A stretch of 64,000 nt of DNA from an uncultured Prevotellaceae bacterium (GTDB taxonomy: Bacteria > Bacteroidota > Bacteroidia > Bacteroidales > Bacteroidaceae): contig CALGGJ010000069.1 in the NCBI GenBank assembly GCA_937915745.1, positions 7,357 to 71,356 of the forward strand, in the 5' to 3' direction. The notes under the pieces were generated by a model. That model was not told the origin of the DNA, did no database searches, and saw only the letters and a list, made by a program, of their open reading frames with translations. The translations under genes were made by a program, and so were the position numbers. Below are positions 1 through 8,528 of the stretch, in pieces. Within the stretch, counting starts at the first letter, position 1, and every line of letters starts with the position of its first letter.

Positions 1-282
1 GTTGAGAAACAGGTAGTGCTCGAATGGTGAGTTTGTGCATGCTCCGTTGCCCCACACGAGTACCTGCAGTTTTTCTGTTTGGCCAAATGGCGTGAGGTCT
101 TGTGGTACAAAGATGGTGTGTGCCTCGAGGCTGGCATCTTCGAGCATGATGGCCTTGTAGGCTCCGGTTCCGCCTTCATCGACCACACGTGAGTCTTTTG
201 TCTGAGCTGTTACCGGCATGAGGGTTCCGACCATTAAAAGACATACTGCTGCGAGTGTATGTCTCAGATTTAGAATTTTCAT
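1..282 (-). CDS. Secreted alpha/beta-hydrolase-like protein, N-terminal 94 residues (partial)
   Basis: Read directly on the minus strand from an ATG at 280-282; the reading frame runs off the window edge. Residues 1-27 form a signal peptide (MKILNLRHTLAAV..., cleavage after TAQ). The mature part contains the stretch LVWGNGACTNSPFEHY near residues 75-90. From memory of the family this resembles the first strand and oxyanion region of secreted alpha/beta hydrolases in Bacteroidota; the Ser-His-Asp residues lie outside the window. It starts 46 bp downstream of the dockerin nuclease gene and is probably the last visible gene of that operon. Product class is inferred, the coding status is firm. 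Confidence 0.6.
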   Translation of the reverse strand, partial: MKILNLRHTLAAVCLLMVGTLMPVTAQTKDSRVVDEGGTGAYKAIMLEDASLEAHTIFVPQDLTPFGQTEKLQVLVWGNGACTNSPFEHYLFLN

Positions 283-327
283 AATTGTTTGTTTTTGGAG
301 TTAATTTATAGGTATGGTTTCTTCTTC

Positions 328-1818
328 CTACTGGTTGCTGATATACTGGTATATGGTCAGTACGTCTTGTGTATCGACCACTCCGTCACCATTGACGTCG
401 AATGCAGAGATGTCGGCTCCATCACCGTGCCGGTTCATAAATTCATATACGGCAAGCACGTCTTGTGTATCGACCGCTCCGTCGGCATTTGTATCGACAG
501 GTAGCTTACGGCTGACAGCGCGCACTGTTACATAATCAATGAAGCAGCGTTGACCTGCATCGGCAGCGATGGTGAGTTTAGGTTGAGGCAGTACTGAGTT
601 GAACTCAAGTGTGATGACTTGGTAGGCATCAGCCATGCGCGATGTGTAGGTTACATTCTTTGTCTCGCCTCCGATGCTGACCGTAATCCCTCCTTCGACC
701 GTGGTCCATCCTTTGACGGCCAGCTCCACTACGACTGCTCCACCTTGGTAGTTGATGGTGCGCGACGTGAGTTGTCCGGCTTTCTTGGCTGTTGACAGGC
801 GCACTGCTCCGCCTGCCTGATAGGCAGTGGTGGCGCTGAAGTTGTCGTTTCCGTACCATGAGGTTGACGAGTTTGTTGTCGTGTTGCTGCCTTCGGTGAG
901 TTCGTCGAAGTATTCAGCAAGCAGCATTTCGCCTGGAACGACAATGCCTATCGTGTCGGTTGGTTCTTCGACAATGTCGATATGTTCACCGTTGATATGG
1001 GTGTAGAGTGCTACAGAGTCGAGACAGAACTCTACCGATTGATAGTCTCCCCATATGTAATCGGCCAACACAGGATAGTCGATGAATGGGTTTCGGTTGT
1101 GTTGTATTGCTTCGGCCGAGTTGTTGATTTTGATTTCTTTCTCGCTCACAGGGTCTTGGTTGTGCCATTTGAGCAGTAGTTTGTATAGCCACGGGTTGAG
1201 TGTGGGCCAGTCTTCGCACTTTATTTCGCTCTTCACATTAGAGTTGGTTCCCCACCCTATATCGCTGTAGCATGTAGCTACATAGAAATATATGCGTGCA
1301 AAGTCGCCCTTGTATTCATCGGCCGGTTCAAACACGTAGTTGTAGGTGCCTCCTTGTCCCTCGACCGGACGTCCCACTTTGATACATCCGTTGTCGTATG
1401 TGATGCTCGACACGGTGCCAATTGGGTAGTTGCTCTTGCGATTGTTGACAACCTGTTCGGAAGGGATCACACTGTAGAGGTCGCTATAGGCGGCATTCCG
1501 TTCTCCATTCCACCAGCTGTTGGGGATGACGTGTTCTTTGTTCCACTTGTTGGAGGTGGAGAAAGTGTAGTCGTCGTATGAAAACATATCGTACACAAGT
1601 GTAGGGTCGTCGTCTTGATAATAAACCGACTCGTAGGCTTTGGGCAGTGCACCAGAGTATGAAAGTGTCACGTGGTCGGATATTATGTTTTTAAGCGCAA
1701 GTTTCAGATCCACCTGTGTCGTGCCTTCTGCACTTTGGTAGTAGGTGGCTGAAGGCTGTGCCACGACATAAGTCATGGCACAGACGAGCATACATATTGT
1801 GTAGGATATACGATGCAT
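328..1818 (-). CDS. Secreted endonuclease I family nuclease with C-terminal dockerin
   Basis: 496 residues. A signal peptide (about 1-20) precedes an endonuclease I domain (about 35-265) with the family's HVIPNSWW motif at 96-103, SDLYSVIPS at 112-120 and NNRKSNYP at 125-132; the His is the expected metal/catalytic residue. A beta-rich accessory domain follows (about 290-435). Residues 441-496 hold two calcium-loop repeats of the DxNxDGxVDxxDVL type, a type I dockerin. Known family members cut DNA or RNA non-specifically outside the cytoplasm. It lies 12 bp downstream of another dockerin protein and 46 bp upstream of the partial hydrolase, so one operon is likely. No cohesin gene is visible for the dockerin to bind. 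Confidence 0.88.
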   Translation of the reverse strand: MHRISYTICMLVCAMTYVVAQPSATYYQSAEGTTQVDLKLALKNIISDHVTLSYSGALPKAYESVYYQDDDPTLVYDMFSYDDYTFSTSNKWNKEHVIPNSWWNGERNAAYSDLYSVIPSEQVVNNRKSNYPIGTVSSITYDNGCIKVGRPVEGQGGTYNYVFEPADEYKGDFARIYFYVATCYSDIGWGTNSNVKSEIKCEDWPTLNPWLYKLLLKWHNQDPVSEKEIKINNSAEAIQHNRNPFIDYPVLADYIWGDYQSVEFCLDSVALYTHINGEHIDIVEEPTDTIGIVVPGEMLLAEYFDELTEGSNTTTNSSTSWYGNDNFSATTAYQAGGAVRLSTAKKAGQLTSRTINYQGGAVVVELAVKGWTTVEGGITVSIGGETKNVTYTSRMADAYQVITLEFNSVLPQPKLTIAADAGQRCFIDYVTVRAVSRKLPVDTNADGAVDTQDVLAVYEFMNRHGDGADISAFDVNGDGVVDTQDVLTIYQYISNQ

Positions 1819-1830
1819 TTTGTGTGTTAT

Positions 1831-4470
1831 TTAGTTTTCCTGCATCTTCTCATAGACTTTGAGTACGTCTTGTGTGTCGGTTGCTCCATCAGAGTTTACA
1901 TCTGTGCTTCCGACAGGCGTATCGTCGGTCTTGTTTTGCATAAACTCATATATTACGAGCACGTCCTGTGTATCTACAGCTCCGTCACCGTTTACGTCTT
2001 CAGCCTCGGCTTCGGTTGGTTGTGTGAAGCTGAATTGGTCAACAGCTTTCAGTCCTGCCACCGAGAAGTACTTGTCGATATTGCCATGCAGCCATATCTC
2101 GCGACCGAGCATATCCGGATTGTCTTTGAGGTTGATGGCTTCGCGCACTTCCTTGCAGGCAGCCGGGCTTGATGCAAGCTGTACTGGTATGCAGTTCTTG
2201 TAGTCGGCCTCGTCGGCGGCATCGGCTATTACGATGTTGGTTGCAGGTGCTTCGTCGGTACCGAATACAATCTTGTCGGCATTGAATGCCCCGTTTGCAA
2301 AGCCCACGATGTAGGCCTTCACCCATACGCCTTCAATAGCTGTGGTGCCGTCGAATACAGCCATCACGTCGGTTGTCGTGAATGGTTTTGCAGCTGTGCC
2401 GTCGGCTCCTGATGTGACTGCCAATGTGAACGACTTGCTGTCTTCGGCGTATGTGGCGGTCGTTGCGGTTGTGGCTGTGATGGTGGTTATGCCTGTGCCT
2501 ACGATTGTGATGACTCCGTCGGCCGAGATGGTTGCCACGTCGGTGTTGGACGATGTGTAAACTACTGCTGCATCCGAGTTGGTGTTGAATGCATTGTCAA
2601 CATTCGAGCCAATAGCTGCCACGATGTGTTGTGTGGTCCATCCCGACTCTGGTGCAGTGAGGTCGGATACTGCCTCAACATCGTCGGCACTTACTGCATA
2701 GTATTGTATTGTTTCTTTGTATGGTATGACAAATACATTGAGGTTGTAGGTGCTGTAGCTGTTGAATGTGATGCCCGAGAGGTTGTTGAAGTTGTCGCGC
2801 AGGACGATTTGTGTTCCATCGTCGTCGGAGAATGTATAGTTCAGTCTGCCTGATACTGTCTCTTGCGATTCGTATGTGAGTCCTTCGAGGCGTATGTATC
2901 GGCTTGCATCTGCTGCGGTGATGGTTGCAGCTGTAGTTGTGGTGGCTGTCACTGTATTGTCTGAACTTACGACTGTGATGCTGGCCCACTTATCGCTCAC
3001 GGCAAGTTCTGGCAGCCCATTATAGAGATAGAGCTTGCCTTCGATGGTTCCGCTTATGATATCACCTTTCTTCAGGTTAGATGATGAGCCATAGAGCAGG
3101 AATGCGCCCTTATCGTCGGCTACAAACACATTTGTGTTGTTGACTCCTGTCACGAGCAGGTTAGTTGGAGTGAACTTCACTGTTGGTGCATTGCTTGAGC
3201 TGGTTGCCGTACATGCGGCGATGAGGTCGGCTATTGTCATGAGGGCGGCAGTTTTGTTGATGGTGATTACTACTGTTGTTGTTCCTACAAAGTTGTCATC
3301 ATCATCGTATGTGGATGCCTTGACGGTTGTGGTTTCGGTCACTGTGAACGGACCCTCATAGAGTATTGAGTTGTCGCCTCCGTTTTCGGGTTCAGAGCCA
3401 TCGAGTGTATAGTATATTGTGTAGTCGTTGCCCGAGAGGTCGGTGATGGTCACCGTCTGGTCGTCTTCGTATGTACCTGTTGCAGGTGTTATTGCAGGGC
3501 CGTATGCCTGCGGTTCTGTCACACCAATCTCGCCGGCTCCCTTGATAACCAACTGGTCGAGTTCGTATGTACCTGCACTTGCTTCGGTGCTGACGTATGC
3601 AACAGCGAGCATCACTGATGGCTTGCCTGCATAAGCTGCTATATCGACGGTCGATTCAACGAATGTCCAGTTGTTGCCGGCCGGCCATGTAGCCACTTCG
3701 AGTTTGTTCCATGTGCCACCCTCGTCGGTTGAAGCATAGTATGCTACCTGGTCGGACACTGCACCTGCAAACTTATTGCCTGCATGGTTGATGGTGAGTT
3801 CGAGGCCGGATGCCTTCGAAAGGTCGAAGATTGGTGAAACGAGCCACGACTCAGATTGATGCGAAGCGTTATCTACGTATGCACTGGCCACATATCCATA
3901 GCTTGTACTTACCTTCCATACATACGACAGTGCTTCGTCCATACTCTTATCGTCGATGCTCCATCCGTCCTGCGACGTCTTGAAGTTGATGCTGTATAGT
4001 GTGCTTAGTACTATGTGGCCACTTTCGGTCGAGACGGTAACGCTCTTTATCTGTGTATTCTTGGCTACATCGAAGTCTATTGACTGTGCACTGCCGCTCC
4101 ATTCCTTGCCATCGAGGGTGCCTGTATTGGTAGTCACGCTCCAGTTTGAACCTGTATCAAACTTGATGTATGTGATTGGTGCGCCGCTCGAGGCGATGGT
4201 AAATGTGCCTGAATAGATGCGCAGACGTGGCGATGCGTTCCAGATGCGGGTTGCAGTACCCGACTCTGCCGGATTCACGGTCATCGTTATGTCGCCGCTT
4301 GTAATTGTTACGGTTTCGGTGATGTCACCGTCGTGCGAGTCACCAGATGATTCACCTGCAAGATTAGGGAAAAGTGTTTTGTAGTCGTTGTCAAAGTCGA
4401 ATGTAACATCTTCGGCAAACATTGCAGCACTTAGCACGAGTGCCATGATTGAAAGTAGAAGTTTCTTCAT
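1831..4470 (-). CDS. Large secreted multidomain protein with chitobiase-C, OB-fold-like, Big_2 and dockerin domains
   Basis: 879 residues with a signal peptide (1-19). Visible modules: a beta-rich N-terminus with a carbohydrate-binding/choice-of-anchor look (25-320), a chitobiase C-terminal-like repeat with YYTLDGSEP at about 350-358, a DUF5689-type OB-fold region (about 410-600), a bacterial Ig-like segment with VATISADGVITIVGTG (about 640-710), a DUF6359-like region (about 715-825) and a two-repeat dockerin (825-879, DVNGDGAVDTQDVL). No catalytic centre was recognised. OB-fold and lamin-tail modules accompany secreted EEP nucleases in other bacteria, and an EEP gene is directly upstream here, so a nucleic-acid- or matrix-binding role is inferred. 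Alternative: an adhesin or scaffold-bound glycan-binding protein. Confidence 0.75.
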   Translation of the reverse strand: MKKLLLSIMALVLSAAMFAEDVTFDFDNDYKTLFPNLAGESSGDSHDGDITETVTITSGDITMTVNPAESGTATRIWNASPRLRIYSGTFTIASSGAPITYIKFDTGSNWSVTTNTGTLDGKEWSGSAQSIDFDVAKNTQIKSVTVSTESGHIVLSTLYSINFKTSQDGWSIDDKSMDEALSYVWKVSTSYGYVASAYVDNASHQSESWLVSPIFDLSKASGLELTINHAGNKFAGAVSDQVAYYASTDEGGTWNKLEVATWPAGNNWTFVESTVDIAAYAGKPSVMLAVAYVSTEASAGTYELDQLVIKGAGEIGVTEPQAYGPAITPATGTYEDDQTVTITDLSGNDYTIYYTLDGSEPENGGDNSILYEGPFTVTETTTVKASTYDDDDNFVGTTTVVITINKTAALMTIADLIAACTATSSSNAPTVKFTPTNLLVTGVNNTNVFVADDKGAFLLYGSSSNLKKGDIISGTIEGKLYLYNGLPELAVSDKWASITVVSSDNTVTATTTTAATITAADASRYIRLEGLTYESQETVSGRLNYTFSDDDGTQIVLRDNFNNLSGITFNSYSTYNLNVFVIPYKETIQYYAVSADDVEAVSDLTAPESGWTTQHIVAAIGSNVDNAFNTNSDAAVVYTSSNTDVATISADGVITIVGTGITTITATTATTATYAEDSKSFTLAVTSGADGTAAKPFTTTDVMAVFDGTTAIEGVWVKAYIVGFANGAFNADKIVFGTDEAPATNIVIADAADEADYKNCIPVQLASSPAACKEVREAINLKDNPDMLGREIWLHGNIDKYFSVAGLKAVDQFSFTQPTEAEAEDVNGDGAVDTQDVLVIYEFMQNKTDDTPVGSTDVNSDGATDTQDVLKVYEKMQEN

Positions 4471-4597
4471 AATCTTATCTATTTAACAATTTGATGCTTT
4501 TGAGTATTCTTGTGGAGTTGTCTGAGCTTGCTGAGCTCCCGTCCCTCCCGATTGTGTCCCTCGTCTCTCTGATGGAGTAAGCAGGGACTTGGATTTT

Positions 4598-5692
4598 TTA
4601 TTTCCCTGCTCTCTTCACAAGGAATATCTGTGTAGGCAGGTGGTCGCTGTATCCATTGAGCCACACTCCGCTGGCTGTCGTACGCTTTGGTGCTCCCTTG
4701 GTCTTACCCTCTTGTGAGATAAGGAAATCGCGCAGGTATATTTCGTGTTTGCGGAACTTCAGTTCGTCGTAGTTGGTCTGTCCCTCGGGGTTGAGCAGGT
4801 TGCCCGAGAGGATGATTTGGTCAAAGAGGTTCCACTTTCCGTCGTAGAGCAGTGTTCCCTGTCCCACCTTGTACAGTGTTTCATACCATGGGTTGTACAT
4901 GTCGTGCGGTCCGCAGTCGGCTTGCTTGCTCTTGGCACCGAGGGCCTTTGTCACACTCTTGTCTTTAGGGTCGTCGTTGAGGTCGCCCATGATGATGACC
5001 TTGGCCTTCGGGTCAAGTGCCTGAATTGAGTCAATCATGCGGCGCACCTGCCGGCCTCCCATCTCGCGGAACTCGCTTCCGGCGGCTCGCGACGGCCAGT
5101 GGTTGACGATGAAGTGCATCTTCTCGCCTGCCAGCGTACCGCTTGCAAGCAGGAAACCGCGTGTGGCACGTGTGGTGTCGCCATTCTCATACACGAACTG
5201 TGTGAGGTGGTAGTTTTCGAGGTGAAACTGCGATGGGTCGTAGAAGAAAGCACAATCCACACCACGCTTGTCGGGACCCTCGACGTGGATTATCTGCCAC
5301 CCTTTGTCGCGCAATGCAGGCTCGCGCAGCAGGTCTTCGAGCACACGCCGGTTCTCAACCTCAGACAGGCCTATGATTGCCGGACTTTTACACACTTTGC
5401 GTACTCCGTCTTTCATGGTCATCTCTGTTCCTAGGTTAGTGAGCACCTGTGCCATATTCTTCAGCTTATTGGTATATTTCATGGTACCCCATTTGTTGGT
5501 GCCGTCGGGCAGATACTCATAGTCGTTCTTGCCTGGGTCGTGGATGGTGTCAAACAGGTTTTCAAGATTGTAGAATGCTACTCCGTATATCTGCAACGGA
5601 CCATCGTCGGCAGGACGAGGCAATGGTCTTTGCCATGACGCAAAGGTCAGGACAAGGGCTACTGACATGAGTGTGAGAAATGCTTTCTTCAT
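4598..5692 (-). CDS. Secreted endonuclease/exonuclease/phosphatase (EEP) family protein
   Basis: 364 residues with an N-terminal signal or anchor (about 1-20). EEP fold motifs occur in order: YNLENLFD (41-48), GLSEVENR (108-115, metal-binding Glu), NHWPSR (197-202), MGDLNDDP (235-242) and SDHLP (349-353, catalytic His). The full catalytic set is present. Family members hydrolyse phosphodiester bonds in DNA, RNA or lipids; the NLENLFD and NHWPSR style matches extracellular nucleases. It is the first gene of a minus-strand run of secreted proteins, with a promoter near 5,772, and is separated from the dockerin protein by 128 bp. Substrate is not determinable from sequence. Confidence 0.87.
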   Translation of the reverse strand: MKKAFLTLMSVALVLTFASWQRPLPRPADDGPLQIYGVAFYNLENLFDTIHDPGKNDYEYLPDGTNKWGTMKYTNKLKNMAQVLTNLGTEMTMKDGVRKVCKSPAIIGLSEVENRRVLEDLLREPALRDKGWQIIHVEGPDKRGVDCAFFYDPSQFHLENYHLTQFVYENGDTTRATRGFLLASGTLAGEKMHFIVNHWPSRAAGSEFREMGGRQVRRMIDSIQALDPKAKVIIMGDLNDDPKDKSVTKALGAKSKQADCGPHDMYNPWYETLYKVGQGTLLYDGKWNLFDQIILSGNLLNPEGQTNYDELKFRKHEIYLRDFLISQEGKTKGAPKRTTASGVWLNGYSDHLPTQIFLVKRAGK

Positions 5693-5771
5693 AAATTGGT
5701 CGTTTTATGCTCAGTTTGATTTGTTATTATTTATTTCCTTTCAGTAAGTGCAGGTATCGATTCCTGTGCTG

Positions 5772-5779
5772 CAAATATA
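5772..5779 (-). promoter_or_regulatory. -7 box of promoter for the EEP nuclease cluster
   Basis: On the minus strand this reads TATATTTG, matching the Bacteroidota TAnnTTTG box. It lies 80 bp upstream of the EEP start codon. A clear -33 TTTG is not seen. Confidence 0.55.
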
Positions 5780-6064
5780 ACACAATTTATCGATATGGCA
5801 AGCACTCTTCATACATTTTTTCATTTCCATACAATAAATAATTACAGCATGGCTACAATCGGCCACTGACAGCGGCATTCGGCCGACTGTCAATCGGCCA
5901 TGCCGACGTGGAGGCGCAGTCATCGCATCCTTGTAACTCCGACGGAGCATCCGTTCGGCCTATCAGGATGTAAAGATATTCGGAGTATTCGGCCTTCATT
6001 CCCTGCAATTTGCATTTGTTTTCAGTGCATACACTGTGCAAGGATGGAAAAAGCGGGATTGGAG
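5780..6064. other. Intergenic region without a recognised gene
   Basis: The divergent gap between the EEP gene and the GDSL/cyclophilin gene. The left part is AT-rich. From about 5,858 to 5,994 the hexamer TCGGCC occurs five times at irregular spacing, and several short open frames there show no family resemblance. No tRNA or ncRNA was recognised. Confidence 0.5.
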
Positions 6065-6096
6065 TTTGCCTGTTTGTCTATTATTTCTTAACTTTG
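6065..6096 (+). promoter_or_regulatory. Promoter of the GDSL/cyclophilin fusion gene
   Basis: TTTG (6065-6068), 20 bp, then TAACTTTG (6089-6096): a full match to the Bacteroidota sigma factor consensus. The predicted transcript starts near 6,103, giving a leader of about 80 nt. Confidence 0.75.
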
Positions 6097-6185
6097 CACA
6101 CAGACAAAAACAAATTCCGCGTCTTGCACACGTATAACAACTGATCTCAATTACTTCACACAACAAAACCTACACGCCAAACGAT

Positions 6186-7472
6186 ATGACACGAAACAGA
6201 CACAACATTGCAGCAACACTCATTATTACGATGACCTTGCTGACGACATCAGCCTCCACGCAGGCCCAACAAATAAAAGTAGCCTGTGTGGGCAACAGCA
6301 TCACGTGGGGTCCCGGTATTCCCGACCGCGACCACAACTCCTATCCAGCGCAACTGCAGTCGCTGCTCGGCCCGGGCTTCGATGTAAGAAACTACGGCAA
6401 CTGCGGCAAATGTGCTCAGACATCAGGCGACGATCCCTACACCAGCACCGACGAGTATGCTGCTGCACTGAAGTTCAATCCCGACATCGTGGTGGTGAAA
6501 CTCGGTACCAACGACAGCAAACCACAGAACTGGAAGTCGCAGAAGCAGTTTGGTAAAGACCTCGACAAGATTGCCACCGCCTTCGCGCAACTACCGTCCC
6601 ACCCACGCATCATCATGGCACTGCCGGCCACGGCATTCAACCACGCCTGGGGCATCAACGACAGCATCATCCAGGCAGGTGTGATACCGGCTGTGACCTC
6701 AATCTGCAAGAAACACAACTGGCAACTGCTCGACCTGCATACACTCACCCAAACCATGTCGGCCGACTTCATCGACGGCATACACCCTAACACCCGCGCC
6801 GCAGGAGCCATAGCACGGGCAGTGCGCGATGCTATAGCCACCGACCCCACACGACCACAGGTATTGCTCAAGACCGACTGCGGTAACATAGTTGTCGAAC
6901 TGTTTAACGAGACACCTCTACATCGCGACAACTTCCTGAGACAAGTGAAGGCAGGCACGTTCGACGGAGTGCTGTGGCACAGAGTCATCGACCAGTTCCT
7001 CATTCAGACAGGCGACCGCCTCAGCAAACAAGCCAAGGCTGGGCAGATGCTGGGCGAGGGCGACGAAACACCGGCCGACTGGATACCGGCCGAAGTACGG
7101 GCACCACTCTACTACCACCAGTACGGAATGCTCAATGCCGCACGCGAGGGCGACGACACCAATCCACTGCGCAAAAGTTCGTCAACCCAGTTCACCATCA
7201 TCACCGGACGCACTATGGACGATGCAGCACTCGACCGCACACAGACACGCATAGACGAATGGACCGGCAACACATTCAAACTGACCCCCGAAATGCGACA
7301 AACCTACAAAACCATAGGCGGAGCGCCACACCTCGACGGCAGTTATACAGTGTTTGGACGCGTAGTGAGCGGCATGGAGGTGGTCGAGGCAATTGAGAAA
7401 ACACCTACCGACCACAACGACCGGCCGACTACCGACATAAGAATAAAACGGGCAAGAATAATAAGGAAATGA
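6186..7472 (+). CDS. Secreted SGNH/GDSL hydrolase fused to a cyclophilin-type peptidyl-prolyl isomerase
   Basis: 428 residues. Signal peptide 1-28 (AQA/QQ). Residues 30-220 are an SGNH hydrolase: GNSITWG (36-42, nucleophile Ser38), an Asn/Gly block around 69-72, LGTND (106-110) and DGIHPN (197-202, catalytic Asp197 and His200). Residues 226-428 are a cyclophilin: VLLKTDCGNIVVELF, FDGVLWHRVIDQFLIQTGD (259-277), then SSSTQFTIITG and YTVFGRVVSGMEVVE. The classic FHR motif is present as WHR. Both halves look catalytically complete in one uninterrupted frame. Known SGNH enzymes deacylate esters on sugars or lipids; cyclophilins isomerise prolyl bonds. The pairing suggests a periplasmic folding factor that also trims acyl groups, which is inference. 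Confidence 0.88.
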   Translation: MTRNRHNIAATLIITMTLLTTSASTQAQQIKVACVGNSITWGPGIPDRDHNSYPAQLQSLLGPGFDVRNYGNCGKCAQTSGDDPYTSTDEYAAALKFNPDIVVVKLGTNDSKPQNWKSQKQFGKDLDKIATAFAQLPSHPRIIMALPATAFNHAWGINDSIIQAGVIPAVTSICKKHNWQLLDLHTLTQTMSADFIDGIHPNTRAAGAIARAVRDAIATDPTRPQVLLKTDCGNIVVELFNETPLHRDNFLRQVKAGTFDGVLWHRVIDQFLIQTGDRLSKQAKAGQMLGEGDETPADWIPAEVRAPLYYHQYGMLNAAREGDDTNPLRKSSSTQFTIITGRTMDDAALDRTQTRIDEWTGNTFKLTPEMRQTYKTIGGAPHLDGSYTVFGRVVSGMEVVEAIEKTPTDHNDRPTTDIRIKRARIIRK

Positions 7473-7570
7473 AATGCCCCACAGACGAAAAAACAACGTT
7501 CTCACGACTTTTCACCACACTATTCACCATTTTATTCAACATTCGTGATGCATTATTCGGCAAAAACTCG

Positions 7571-7578
7571 TAACTTTG
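7571..7578 (+). promoter_or_regulatory. -7 box of promoter for the DUF4468 gene
   Basis: TAACTTTG followed by CAC, 26 bp before the chosen ATG at 7605. The -33 element is weak. Confidence 0.6.
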
Positions 7579-7604
7579 CACAGATAACAACTAAATACAG
7601 GAAC

Positions 7605-8249
7605 ATGAAACGACTCATATATGCAATCATCCTTGCCACAATGCCATTCATGGCAAGTGCACAAAACACCGGTCTGTTTGGTTCAAACACCTCAGGTACA
7701 AAGAAAGCGACCGACTATTCAGCCTACATGCAGGGTGCAGTACCCGAGTCGGGAGGCAAGGTAGTATTCTCACACACATTCAAGACATCCGGCAAAACCC
7801 CTGCCGACATCTATACCGCACTTGCCTCATGGGCATCGGCACGATACATGGCCGACGTGGAAAACGGCAAATGGAACGACAAAGACTACTTCCGCAACCT
7901 GCAATACTCGCGTGTAAGCCAAACCGACAAGCAGGCGGGACTCATCGTTTGCCAAGGATGCGAAGAGCAGGTGTTCTCAAACAAATTCCTTGAAAAAGAC
8001 TACACAGAAATCGAATATGTACTCACCATCAACATCAAAGACACGGAAGTAAGTGCTACCATGACCGACATAGCCTACAACTACACATTCGCCTCAAACC
8101 GCGAACGACGTACGGCCGAAACTGTCATCACCGACTCTGAAGTATTCACCAAGAAGGGCAAGTGGATAAAATCATACCGTAAGTTCCGTGTCAAGACAGT
8201 AGATTTGGCAAACGAACTATTCCGCGAAATAGCATACACCATTGAGTAG
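7605..8249 (+). CDS. Exported DUF4468-family protein
   Basis: 214 residues from the ATG at 7605. The frame is open further upstream, but the promoter box at 7571-7578 makes an earlier start impossible, and MKRLIYAIILATMPFMASA is a clean signal peptide. The mature protein has a DUF4468-type alpha/beta domain with conserved WASARYM (about residues 75-81) and a C-terminal YTIE. Function of the family is unknown. It begins a plus-strand run with the 88-residue membrane protein (9 bp gap) and the porin (3 bp gap), so an envelope role is likely. Confidence 0.8.
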   Translation: MKRLIYAIILATMPFMASAQNTGLFGSNTSGTKKATDYSAYMQGAVPESGGKVVFSHTFKTSGKTPADIYTALASWASARYMADVENGKWNDKDYFRNLQYSRVSQTDKQAGLIVCQGCEEQVFSNKFLEKDYTEIEYVLTINIKDTEVSATMTDIAYNYTFASNRERRTAETVITDSEVFTKKGKWIKSYRKFRVKTVDLANELFREIAYTIE

Positions 8250-8258
8250 AAAAAGCGC

Positions 8259-8525
8259 ATGAAGTCCGACGAAATCGACAAGATAATAGCCGAGGCACTC
8301 GAAGCCGACAAGCAAAACCGCAAAAGCCGCCACCACACTCATCACACCAAGACCGACACCCTGCTCACTGTGCGCAAGGTGCTTAATGTGGTGTTTATGG
8401 CAGGATTCGTAGCTGCAATCATCATCTTCTTCGCACTACCCGAGCAGAAACTATTGTTCTATAGCGTAGGATTCGGTGCACTGTTTATCAAAATAATCGA
8501 ATTCTTCATCCGATTCATGCTCTGA
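8259..8525 (+). CDS. Small two-helix membrane protein
   Basis: 88 residues. A charged N-terminus (1-38, His/Lys-rich around 24-32) is followed by two hydrophobic helices, about 42-60 and 65-87. No family was recognised. The tight spacing to the DUF4468 gene upstream and the porin gene downstream supports a real gene in that operon. Possible roles such as an inner-membrane partner of the porin are speculative. Confidence 0.7.
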   Translation: MKSDEIDKIIAEALEADKQNRKSRHHTHHTKTDTLLTVRKVLNVVFMAGFVAAIIIFFALPEQKLLFYSVGFGALFIKIIEFFIRFML

Positions 8526-8528
8526 GAG

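Noticed and set aside
5741..6091. Short open frames in the gap between the EEP and GDSL/cyclophilin genes
   Set aside because: No homology signal, they overlap the two promoters, and composition is uneven.
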